Shown in pieces: positions 1 through 6,835 of a DNA stretch of 7,160 nt. Both the position numbers and the translations under genes were made by a program. The stretch's first letter is position 1. The number at the start of each line of letters is the position of its first letter. The stretch spans positions 1 through 7,160 of the forward strand of contig SUUF01000067.1 in the NCBI GenBank assembly GCA_015062635.1, read 5' to 3'. This stretch comes from Coriobacteriaceae bacterium (GTDB lineage: Bacteria > Actinomycetota > Coriobacteriia > Coriobacteriales > Eggerthellaceae). The notes under the pieces are model-generated. The model saw only the letters and a list, made by a program, of their open reading frames with translations. It searched no databases and was not told the origin of the DNA.

Positions 1-291
1 GCGGCGCACGCGCTTATGCAGGTCGTCAATCTCCTTGTCGCGGTCCGCCAAACGTCCCTGCAAGTCGAGGATGCGGATAACGCCCGCGAGGTTGATGCCC
101 TCGCCCGTGAGCTCGGAAATCAAGTTCAGGCGCTCGATGTCGGCCTCGGAGTACATGCGGGTATTGCCGCTCGTGCGCTGGGGCGTCACCAGGCCTTTCT
201 GCTCGTACATGCGCAGGGTCTGCGGGTGCACGCCCGCCAGCTCGGCCGCGATTGAAATCATGTAGAGGGGTCGGTTCCTGTCGTTCATCAT
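1..291 (-). CDS. hspR: HspR, MerR-family heat-shock repressor (3' end outside window)
   Basis: HspR represses the dnaK operon in actinobacteria by binding HAIR inverted repeats, with DnaK as co-repressor (family knowledge). The visible 97 codons encode a MerR-type winged helix: YMISIAAELAGVHPQTLRMY at residues 10-29, then EQKGLVTP and the wing RTSGNTRMYSEADIERL. These are followed by the HspR-typical GEGINLAGVIRILDLQ and the start of a charged coiled coil (RLADRDKEIDDLHKRVRR). The gene runs off the low-coordinate edge, so the C-terminus is not visible. There are two adjacent ATGs (291 and 288). The GAGGAAG Shine-Dalgarno about 9 bases upstream favours 291. It is the last visible gene of dnaK-X-grpE-dnaJ-hspR, 69 bp after dnaJ, the order known from Streptomyces and Mycobacterium. 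Identification is firm from the sequence; the DnaK co-repressor role is inferred from the family. Confidence 0.93.
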   Translation of the reverse strand, partial: MMNDRNRPLYMISIAAELAGVHPQTLRMYEQKGLVTPQRTSGNTRMYSEADIERLNLISELTGEGINLAGVIRILDLQGRLADRDKEIDDLHKRVRR

Positions 292-360
292 CGTTTCGCT
301 TCCTCGTCTTGTCCTCGATATGCTCTTGCCGTATCTCTCGTGCTTGCTGAATCGTGTGCG

Positions 361-1296
361 TTACCAGGCGCGCACACCGGCGCCGGGCGCGGACGCAAAC
401 GCCTCGAGCGCTTGACGCTGTTCGGGGCTCAGCTTCTCGGGCAGGGCGATCTCGATGGTCATCTTGAAGTCGCCATATCCCGAGCCCTTCAGCTTTTTCG
501 CGCCCTTGCCGCTCATAACCAGGTGCTTCCCGTTCGCGGTCCCCGCCGGAATCCTCACGTTCGCGCGTTTTCCATCGGGGGTGGGAACGGTCACCACCGC
601 GCCGAGCGCGGCCTCTGAAGGCGAAACCGGCACGGTGAGCAGGACGTCGGCGCCATCGCGCTTGAACCACGGGTGCTCCTGGATGCGCGTGGTGACGAGC
701 AGGTTCCCGTTCGGCCCCCCGTTTTGCCCCGGGTTGCCCTTGCCGCGAATGCGCAGCCGGCCGCCGTCGACGGCGCCGGCGGGCACCTTCACGCTCACGT
801 TTTCCTTTTCGCCATTCGGCATGCGCATCACGAGGGTCTTCATGCATCCCTCGAACGCCTCGTCGAACGTAATGGAAATCTCGGCCTTCACGTCGGAGCC
901 TTGCGCCGGCATCGGCGAGCCCGTTCCATTTCCGTTCATGTTCAGGAAATCGAAGCCGCCGAAGGCACCTTCGCCGCGGCGCATGCTCTCGAGGATGTCG
1001 GCCCAGTTGATGCTCGCGAATCCGGCGCCGCCGGCGCCGCCGAACGGGTTGCCCGAGAATCCGCCCCCGAAGGGAACCTGATTCGCATTCGCCGTGCCGA
1101 ACTGGTCGTACATCTTGCGCTTCTTCTCGTCGGAGAGCACTTCGTACGCCTCGTTGATTTCCTTGAATTTCGCCTCGTCGCCACCGGCGTCGGGATGATG
1201 CTTGCGCGCCAGCTTGCGATAGGCTTTCTTGATCTCGTCTGCGTCAGCGGTGCGCGACACGCCGAGAATCTTGTAATAATCCGGTGCTCCAGCCAT
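361..1296 (-). CDS. dnaJ: DnaJ/CbpA-type co-chaperone lacking the zinc finger
   Basis: J-domain co-chaperone that stimulates DnaK ATPase and delivers substrates in the cytoplasm. With the ATG at 1296 the protein has 311 residues. The J domain covers residues 5-70 (DYYKILGVSRTA, HPD at 34-36, YEVLSDEKKRKMYDQFG). A Gly/Phe-rich linker with GGGFSGNPFGG follows, then two C-terminal substrate-binding beta domains (about 130-300) containing KVPAGAVDGGRLRIRGKG and VRIPAGTANGKHLVMSGKG. There are no CxxCxGxG repeats and only one cysteine (EGCM), so this is a type II (CbpA/DnaJ2-like) protein of normal length for that class. A GTG directly precedes the ATG. AGGAGG lies 6 bases from the ATG but only 3 from the GTG, so the ATG is preferred. 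The gene sits 67 bp after grpE with its own strong ribosome binding site, beyond a hairpin. A zinc-finger DnaJ may exist elsewhere in the genome. Confidence 0.95.
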   Translation of the reverse strand: MAGAPDYYKILGVSRTADADEIKKAYRKLARKHHPDAGGDEAKFKEINEAYEVLSDEKKRKMYDQFGTANANQVPFGGGFSGNPFGGAGGAGFASINWADILESMRRGEGAFGGFDFLNMNGNGTGSPMPAQGSDVKAEISITFDEAFEGCMKTLVMRMPNGEKENVSVKVPAGAVDGGRLRIRGKGNPGQNGGPNGNLLVTTRIQEHPWFKRDGADVLLTVPVSPSEAALGAVVTVPTPDGKRANVRIPAGTANGKHLVMSGKGAKKLKGSGYGDFKMTIEIALPEKLSPEQRQALEAFASAPGAGVRAW

Positions 1297-1332
1297 CACG
1301 CACCTCCTTTCATTTCAAAGCCGCCTTACCAG

Positions 1333-1354
1333 AGGCGGGCCCGCAGGCCCGCCT
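1333..1354 (-). promoter_or_regulatory. 9-bp GC hairpin between grpE and dnaJ
   Basis: AGGCGGGCC (1333-1341) and GGCCCGCCT (1346-1354) form a perfect 9-bp stem with a 4-base loop, in the 67-bp gap between the grpE stop and the dnaJ start. Read on the minus strand, no T-run follows the stem, so it is not a canonical intrinsic terminator. An attenuator, an RNA-processing site or a 3'-end stabiliser that sets the dnaK/grpE to dnaJ/hspR ratio would fit. The stem is seen directly; its role is inferred. Confidence 0.6.
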
Positions 1355-1363
1355 TTGTCGACT

Positions 1364-2011
1364 CTATTCCTCGGCGCCCTCGTCTTCGGCGGGGCGTTTC
1401 GGGCCGCCCGTGGTGACGGTGACCATGGCGGGCCGCAATACCTTGCCGCCCATCTTGTACCCCTTCTGGTACACGGCGGCGACGGTTTCGTCGTATGTCT
1501 CGGTGTCGGGCACCGTCGCAACCGCCTGATGCTGAAGGGCATCGAACGGCTCGCCTGCCGGGTCGATGACCTCCACGCCGTCGGTGGTCAGCGTGTTCAC
1601 CAGCTTGGCGTACACCGCCTCGACACCGCCGAGCAGGTTGTCGGTACCGTTCTTCTCGGCATAGTCGATGGTGCGCTCGAAGTCGTCGAGAACCGGCAGC
1701 AAGTCGCCCACGAGCTTTTCCGTGGCGCGGGCCTTTTCCTGCTCGCGCTGCTCGTTCATGCGGCGGCGATAGGTATCCCATTCCGCATGCAGGCGCAGGT
1801 ACTTGTTCTGCCAGTCGGCAACTTCCTGCTTTGCCTTCGCGAGCTCTTCCGATTCGCTTTCGACGCCGGCCACGGCTTCGTCGGCCTCGGCGCCGATGGC
1901 GTCCTCGATATCCTGCTCGCTCGCCGGCGCGGCATCGACGTCAGCCGCTCCTTCGGCGGTCTCGGGCTCAACCGGCTCGGCCGCTTGCCCGTTCTTCTCT
2001 TCCTCGGTCAT
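1364..2011 (-). CDS. grpE: GrpE, nucleotide exchange factor of DnaK
   Basis: GrpE releases ADP from DnaK and so resets the chaperone cycle in the cytoplasm. The 215-residue protein has a long acidic, low-complexity N-terminus (about 1-55, rich in E, D and A). A dimerising helix follows (about 55-100, with YLRLHAEWDTYRRRM), then the core LLPVLDDFERTIDYAE at 104-119. The C-terminal beta domain carries the family signature: FDALQHQAVATVPDTETYDE at 156-175, and YQKGYKMGGKVLRPAMVTV at 181-199. It starts 2 bp after the stop of the alanine-rich upstream gene. No strong Shine-Dalgarno is visible (only GGGG-type matches), so translation probably depends on coupling to that gene. The C-terminus ends in an acidic EDEGAEE tail. 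Length and motifs are normal for actinobacterial GrpE. Confidence 0.97.
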   Translation of the reverse strand: MTEEEKNGQAAEPVEPETAEGAADVDAAPASEQDIEDAIGAEADEAVAGVESESEELAKAKQEVADWQNKYLRLHAEWDTYRRRMNEQREQEKARATEKLVGDLLPVLDDFERTIDYAEKNGTDNLLGGVEAVYAKLVNTLTTDGVEVIDPAGEPFDALQHQAVATVPDTETYDETVAAVYQKGYKMGGKVLRPAMVTVTTGGPKRPAEDEGAEE

Positions 2012-2013
2012 GA

Positions 2014-2421
2014 CTATCGCGCCCCGCTCTTCGGAGCCTCGTCGGCCTCGGCCGGCTCCTCCGCAGCCGCCGCCTTCGGCTCGCCCAGCTTGCTCGCCGC
2101 TGCGAAAGCTTTGTCGTAGGCCTCGGAGGCGAGCCCGTAGGCCTTGTCCATGGCCTCGCCCGCCGCTTCCGCCGCCTTGAGCGCCGCCTCGTTCACGCGG
2201 CTCGCCGCGCCGCCCGTCAAAGGGTCGGCGATCTCGGCCATGTCGGTGGCAACCTCAGATGCGGCGGCAGCCATGTTCTTCACGCCCTTATACGCCTCTT
2301 CCTGAATCGAGCGGTTGAGCCCATGGATGGCGTTCGCGGCTTCCTTCAGCGCGTCACGCGCGGCAGCAGCCTGTTCCTTCACAGCATCGATGCCGTCTTG
2401 GTTCTGCTTCTCGTCAGCCAT
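2014..2421 (-). CDS. Unrecognised alanine-rich helical protein between dnaK and grpE
   Basis: I do not recognise this 135-residue protein. It begins MADEKQNQDGIDAVKEQAAA and is 31% alanine (42 of 135) with many K, E and D residues. It has no cysteine or tryptophan. Apart from a short DPLTGG turn near residues 66-71 it should be almost entirely helical. Residues 16-65 and 73-112 look like two amphipathic helical stretches, and the tail (about 113-135) is a disordered A/E/P-rich segment. No signal peptide or membrane helix is visible. It starts 2 bp after the dnaK stop, with its ribosome binding site (GAGAGGAAG) formed by the last dnaK codons, and it ends 2 bp before grpE. It is therefore made in step with the chaperone machine. 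It might be a DnaK-associated accessory factor, a phasin-like or apolipoprotein-like helical protein, or a structural spacer. Coding status is well supported by spacing and codon use; function is unknown. Confidence 0.85.
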   Translation of the reverse strand: MADEKQNQDGIDAVKEQAAAARDALKEAANAIHGLNRSIQEEAYKGVKNMAAAASEVATDMAEIADPLTGGAASRVNEAALKAAEAAGEAMDKAYGLASEAYDKAFAAASKLGEPKAAAAEEPAEADEAPKSGAR

Positions 2422-2423
2422 GG

Positions 2424-4340
<1,917 letters not shown>

Positions 4341-4428
4341 TGCCTTGCTTCCTTTCTCCATCCGCTTTCATGCGGTACTGATAAACATATGTTCGGTGGC
4401 GGGCATAGTCCCGTTCCACGTTGATAGC

Positions 4429-4457
4429 AATATATAATCTAAGTGCACCATTGTCAA
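4429..4457 (-). promoter_or_regulatory. Promoter of the dnaK operon (sigma-A type)
   Basis: On the minus strand TTGACA (4457-4452) is a perfect -35 box. After exactly 17 bases comes TATATT (4434-4429), a 5 of 6 match to the -10 consensus. The surroundings are AT-rich in an otherwise GC-rich window. Transcription would start near 4422, leaving a leader of about 80 bases before the dnaK ATG. Such a strong vegetative promoter makes sense if the operon is controlled by a repressor, and hspR is the last visible gene of the operon. No transcript data were used. Confidence 0.8.
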
Positions 4458-4468
4458 GTTATCTTGAG
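4438..4468 (-). promoter_or_regulatory. Candidate HspR (HAIR-like) operator over the dnaK -35 box
   Basis: The HAIR consensus is CTTGAGT-N7-ACTCAAG. On the minus strand CTCAAG (4468-4463) is a perfect half-site, and CTTGACA (4458-4452) matches 5 of 7. Seven bases further, ACTTAGA (4444-4438) matches 4 of 7 of the opposite half. The two good half-sites also form a compact inverted repeat, TCAAG-TTAT-CTTGA on the plus strand (4454-4467). The site covers the -35 box, so bound HspR would block RNA polymerase. It is degenerate and differently arranged from the Streptomyces operator, so the exact HspR footprint is uncertain. Confidence 0.45.
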
Positions 4469-4477
4469 CATTAGTTC

Positions 4478-4506
4478 TTAGGTTTCCTAATTCCTACACA
4501 TTTAGG
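4478..4506. repeat. TTAGG/CCTAA inverted-repeat cluster upstream of the dnaK promoter
   Basis: TTAGG (4478-4482), CCTAA (4486-4490) and TTAGG (4502-4506) lie within 29 bases. The first two form a perfect 5-bp inverted repeat around TTT. A related TCTAAG (4438-4443) lies inside the promoter spacer. They sit 20-50 bases upstream of the -35 box in AT-rich DNA, where an activator or an auxiliary operator could bind. The pattern is seen directly; no regulator can be named from it, and short AT-rich repeats can arise by chance. Confidence 0.35.
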
Positions 4507-4548
4507 CAATATTGACCGTTTCGTACATGCCTCGCGCATGCTTCGGCC

Positions 4549-4605
4549 AAAGAAACGGGCCGGGGCGGATGGGCAGCCCTCCTGCCTCATCCGGTTCCCC
4601 GGCCC
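4549..4605 (-). terminator. Long branched or bulged hairpin with T-rich tail, second terminator before dnaK
   Basis: GGGCCGGGG (4557-4565) pairs with CCCCGGCCC (4597-4605), CGGATG (4566-4571) with CATCCG (4588-4593), and GGCAG (4572-4576) with CTGCC (4582-4586). The result is a 20-bp stem with two small bulges. On the minus strand it is followed by GTTTCTTT, so it looks like an intrinsic terminator lying behind the ferredoxin terminator. It would insulate the dnaK promoter from upstream readthrough. It could instead be the 3' end of a small RNA, but I see no clear promoter for one. Together with the entries at 4429-4506 and 4616-4650 this accounts for most of the 331-bp gap between the ferredoxin gene and dnaK. 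Confidence 0.6.
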
Positions 4606-4615
4606 ATTGCCCTAC

Positions 4616-4650
4616 ATATATAAGAAGACAGGCCCCGAAGGGCCTGTCCC
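4616..4650 (-). terminator. Intrinsic terminator of the ferredoxin gene
   Basis: On the minus strand GACAGGCCC, a TTCG tetraloop and GGGCCTGTC form a perfect 9-bp stem (4648-4627). The stem can be extended by G-U pairs and is followed by TTCTTATATAT. The stem begins about 24 bases after the ferredoxin stop codon. This is a textbook factor-independent terminator with the very stable UUCG loop, and it supports the ferredoxin gene as the end of its transcript. Confidence 0.88.
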
Positions 4651-4671
4651 GCACCATGCGCTCTGTGATGC

Positions 4672-4860
4672 TTAATCTTCCTGGATTTCGGTGATGGCGC
4701 CCATCGGGCACTCTTCCAGGCAGTCACCGCATCCGATGCAAGCATCTTCGTTCACGACCTCGAGGACGCTATCGACAACTTCGATGACTTCCTGCGGGCA
4801 CGAATCGACGCAGATACCGCAACCGATACAAGTGTCTTCATCAATAATGGGACGTGACAT
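4672..4860 (-). CDS. Small 2[4Fe-4S] ferredoxin
   Basis: Soluble low-potential electron carrier of the clostridial 8Fe type. The 62-residue protein has two cluster motifs: CIGCGICVDSCP (Cys 11, 14, 17, 21) and CIGCGDCLEECP (Cys 41, 44, 47, 51). In this fold the fourth cysteine of each motif ligates the other cluster. The spacing between motifs is short and regular, so a pair of 4Fe-4S clusters with no extra loop is expected. The protein is acidic (C-terminus TEIQED), as usual for such carriers. GGAGG lies 6 bases before the ATG at 4860. It appears monocistronic, lying between the hypE terminator and its own terminator. Likely partners in an anaerobe are pyruvate:ferredoxin oxidoreductase or a hydrogenase. 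The neighbouring hypE hints at hydrogen metabolism but does not prove it. Confidence 0.96.
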   Translation of the reverse strand: MSRPIIDEDTCIGCGICVDSCPQEVIEVVDSVLEVVNEDACIGCGDCLEECPMGAITEIQED

Positions 4861-4934
4861 AGCGAGCCTCCATTTCTACCCTACGGCCCCGAGAAACCAG
4901 CCGGCCGCATACATTGCATTACCTGTCTGTGCGC

Positions 4935-4962
4935 AAGATACCACGTAATGCAGAGTTAGCAA
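4935..4962 (-). promoter_or_regulatory. Candidate promoter of the ferredoxin gene
   Basis: On the minus strand TTGCTA (4962-4957), a 16-base spacer and TATCTT (4940-4935) give 4 of 6 matches in each box. The -10 is preceded by TGG, an extended -10 feature. It lies about 75 bases upstream of the ferredoxin ATG and after the hypE terminator, where a promoter is needed. The rest of the gap 4861-5034 shows no gene or strong structure. The match is modest. Confidence 0.35.
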
Positions 4963-5028
4963 ACGGTAATTTGCGCATACCGGTGAATGGCGTTCGGGTT
5001 TGCGGCGGAAATCGAGGCGCCTGCCATG

Positions 5029-5065
5029 CAAAGAAATGGGCTGGAGACGCATGCTCCAGCCCATT
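5029..5065 (-). terminator. Intrinsic terminator of hypE
   Basis: AATGGGCTGGAG (5035-5046) and CTCCAGCCCATT (5054-5065) form a perfect 12-bp stem with a 7-base loop, starting 24 bases after the hypE stop. On the minus strand the stem runs into TTTCTTTG, giving a T-rich tail. It separates hypE from the ferredoxin gene. Confidence 0.85.
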
Positions 5066-5089
5066 GCCCAGACTCTCGGTCGCGTTTGC

Positions 5090-6112
5090 CTAGCAAATGC
5101 GGGGCAGCTGCTCGCCGACGAGCATGTCGAGGATGCGCGTGCCACCGAAGGCGGTGCGCAGCGTAACGCGCGGGCCACGTTCGGGGACGGCAGCCGACAC
5201 TTCGCCGATGATCGCGGCATCGGCGCCATACTTCGAGGCGCGCATCGCGGCGAGGGCGGCATCGGCCTGATCGGCCGCCACCACGCACACCATCTTGCCC
5301 TCGTTCGCCACCTGGTACACATCGTACCCAAGCAGCTCGCATGCCCCTTGCACCGCCGGCTTCACCGGCACGGCCTCCTCGTGGACGAGGATGTCGACGT
5401 TCGACTGGCTGGCCAGCTCATTGAGCGTGGAAGACAACCCACCGCGGGTGGGGTCGCGGAAGCAGCGGGTCGCAGGAGCCGCCTCGAGCACGGCGGCGAT
5501 CAGATGGTTCAGCGGCGCCGCATCGCTCTCGATGGCCGCGGTGAATCCCAGCGACTCGCGGCAGCTCATGATCGTGATGCCGTGGTCGCCGAGCGTTCCG
5601 GTGAGCAGAACCTTGTCGCCCGGCTGGCACAGCTCGCCTCCCAGGCGCACGCCTGCGGGGATGAAGCCGACGCCGCTCGTGTTGATGTAGACGCCATCGC
5701 CATGTCCGCGGTTCACGACCTTGGTGTCGCCGGTGACGATACGCACGCCCGCTTCGGCGGCGGCAGCGGCCATCGACGCGCAAATGCGCTTCAGGTCGGC
5801 CACGGGAAAGCCCTCTTCCAAGATGAACCCGCAGCTCAGGTACTTCGGAACGGCACCGCTGGTGGCCACGTCGTTCACCGTGCCGCAAATGGCAAGGCGC
5901 CCGATGTCGCCGCCGGGGAAGAATTGCGGCGTCACGACGAAGCTGTCGGTTGAATAGGCGAGCCGCTGGCCATCCTGCGGCAGCGGCAAGTTGGCCGCGT
6001 CATTGCCCTCGAGCAATTCGTCGGACCCATACGCCTCGTAAAACACCTGGTCGATGATGCGCTTCATCATCGTCCCGCCAGACCCATGTCCTAACAGTAC
6101 CGTCTCATCCAT
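5090..6112 (-). CDS. hypE: HypE, hydrogenase maturation factor (carbamoyl dehydratase)
   Basis: HypE receives a carbamoyl group from HypF on its C-terminal cysteine and dehydrates it with ATP to a thiocyanate. This is the source of the CN ligands that HypC/HypD pass to the Fe of [NiFe]-hydrogenase. The 340-residue protein is close to the usual ~335. It shows the PurM-like ATP-binding fold: LGHGSGG (7-13), STDSFVVTP (54-62), GTVNDVATSGA (77-87), VTGDTKVV (126-133), GDHG (175-178) and RDPTRGGL (219-226). It ends exactly in the catalytic PRIC (337-340), so it should be active. The ATG at 6112 gives the normal MDETVLLGHGSGG start, with a moderate AGGGA about 12 bases upstream. No other hyp gene is in the window. 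It follows nikR after a 282-bp gap mostly filled by an inverted-repeat element, and a strong terminator follows it. I see no convincing promoter in the 68 bases just upstream. Confidence 0.98.
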   Translation of the reverse strand: MDETVLLGHGSGGTMMKRIIDQVFYEAYGSDELLEGNDAANLPLPQDGQRLAYSTDSFVVTPQFFPGGDIGRLAICGTVNDVATSGAVPKYLSCGFILEEGFPVADLKRICASMAAAAAEAGVRIVTGDTKVVNRGHGDGVYINTSGVGFIPAGVRLGGELCQPGDKVLLTGTLGDHGITIMSCRESLGFTAAIESDAAPLNHLIAAVLEAAPATRCFRDPTRGGLSSTLNELASQSNVDILVHEEAVPVKPAVQGACELLGYDVYQVANEGKMVCVVAADQADAALAAMRASKYGADAAIIGEVSAAVPERGPRVTLRTAFGGTRILDMLVGEQLPRIC

Positions 6113-6180
6113 TTCAAAAAGTCCCTACCTAAATATTTTCCAACCAGGCACCAGCTTGTCGCGACCGCCAGCAACTCCGT

Positions 6181-6389
6181 GCGGGCCGGCATCCGGAAGC
6201 GGTTTCCGGGGCCACGGTCCGCTGCTCGCGGTTTGCGGGAATTCGCTTCGCTCTTCCCGAAAACACGCTCGTGCGCTTCCCTGGATGCTCATATAAGGGC
6301 GAAATCGGAGATTTCGCGACGGCGCGCTTAGAGCGCGCCTGTGGTTTGTCTCATACGGCCCCGGAAACCGCTTCCGGATGCCGGCCCGC
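6181..6389. repeat. 209-bp element with perfect 33-bp terminal inverted repeats
   Basis: The left arm (6181-6213) and right arm (6357-6389) are exact reverse complements over 33 bases. The left begins GCGGGCCGGCATCC and the right ends GGATGCCGGCCCGC. They enclose 143 bases of non-coding DNA. Each arm also contains its own small palindrome, CCGGAA-GCGGT-TTCCGG in the left arm. No transposase or plausible ORF is inside and I see no clear target duplication at the borders. The element starts 5 bases beyond the nikR stop codon and ends 68 bases before hypE. It could be a MITE-like non-autonomous element, a dispersed repeat, or a structured RNA. If transcribed from nikR, the arms would form a very long duplex. 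The repeats are certain; the class is not. Confidence 0.9.
6236..6339. repeat. Three internal palindromes of the inverted-repeat element
   Basis: Inside the 33-bp arms lie three further inverted repeats. CGGGAA (6236-6241) pairs with TTCCCG (6254-6259) around a 12-base loop. GCGAAATC (6299-6306) pairs with GATTTCGC (6310-6317) around GGA. GGCGCGCT (6321-6328) pairs with AGCGCGCC (6332-6339) around TAG. The two 8-bp stems are separated by only three bases. The 5'-most loop contains a short tandem TTCGC-TTCGC. The full element can therefore be drawn as a long closing stem holding a multi-branched head. The pairings are read directly; their function is unknown. Confidence 0.8.
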
Positions 6390-6394
6390 CCCTG

Positions 6395-6817
6395 TTACAA
6401 GTTCCCACCAGTAGTAGTCGTGACAAGCTTCCCATTCTTCACGCCGCGCACGCCCAACAGGATGTTCGCGATATCGCGCACATCGCCCGACTCGCCCCGC
6501 AGCACGATGACCTCCAGGCAATTGTCGGCATCAAGATGCACGTGCATCGACGAGATGATGCTTCCCAGGTACCGATGCTGGATATCGTGCAGCTTGTTCT
6601 GCAGGTCGGTGGTGTGATGGTTGTACACGATGGTCAGCGTGCCCATCACCTCGCGGCCCAAAACCGTGCATTCCTCTTCCACCAGCGCCTCGCGCACCAG
6701 GTCGCGAATGACTTCGCTGCGATTCTTCGCCAGCCCGCGCTTCGCCACCAGCTGGTCGAATTGCATCAGCAGGTTCTCGGGCATCGCCACCGAGAACCTC
6801 ATAAGGTCGTTGCTCAC
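6395..6817 (-). CDS. nikR: NikR, nickel-responsive transcription regulator
   Basis: NikR is a ribbon-helix-helix repressor that binds DNA when loaded with Ni(II), usually at nickel-uptake or hydrogenase genes. The 140-residue protein has an N-terminal RHH domain (MRFSVAMPENLLMQFDQLVA, then NRSEVIRDLVREAL at 32-45) and a C-terminal ACT-like metal-binding domain. The square-planar nickel ligands of E. coli NikR (His76, His87, His89, Cys95) correspond to His81, His92, His94 and Cys100 here, with the same spacing (SMHVHLDADNCLEVIVLRG). The conserved GDVRDIAN segment follows. The start is a GTG at 6817 with AGGGGTG about 5 bases upstream. An ATG at 6802 lacks a ribosome binding site. It lies 18 bp after the small upstream gene and probably shares its transcript. 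The nearby hypE supports a nickel/hydrogenase role. Confidence 0.96.
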   Translation of the reverse strand: MSNDLMRFSVAMPENLLMQFDQLVAKRGLAKNRSEVIRDLVREALVEEECTVLGREVMGTLTIVYNHHTTDLQNKLHDIQHRYLGSIISSMHVHLDADNCLEVIVLRGESGDVRDIANILLGVRGVKNGKLVTTTTGGNL

Positions 6818-6835
6818 GCAATCACCCCTACGCGG

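Noticed and set aside
26..847. 273-codon minus-strand ORF overlapping hspR and dnaJ
   Set aside because: Arg/Gly/His-rich out-of-frame translation across two well-supported genes.
4341..4361. Upstream ATG at 4361 as the dnaK start
   Set aside because: It would add seven residues not found in DnaK and would place the ribosome binding site inside the coding region; the ATG at 4340 fits the family.
4341..4506. CIRCE element (HrcA operator) upstream of dnaK
   Set aside because: No TTAGCACTC-N9-GAGTGCTAA-like sequence is present; the operon carries hspR instead.
4502..4711. 69-codon minus-strand ORF between the ferredoxin gene and dnaK
   Set aside because: It overlaps the ferredoxin 3' end and both terminator hairpins, and has no convincing ribosome binding site or known motif.
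6351..6356. TCATAC, a half-site of the E. coli NikR operator
   Set aside because: No GTATGA partner lies 16 bases away, so a single 6-base match is not evidence of a NikR site.
6181..6389. CRISPR array or intact insertion sequence
   Set aside because: There are no regularly spaced direct repeats and no transposase ORF; only inverted repeats are present.
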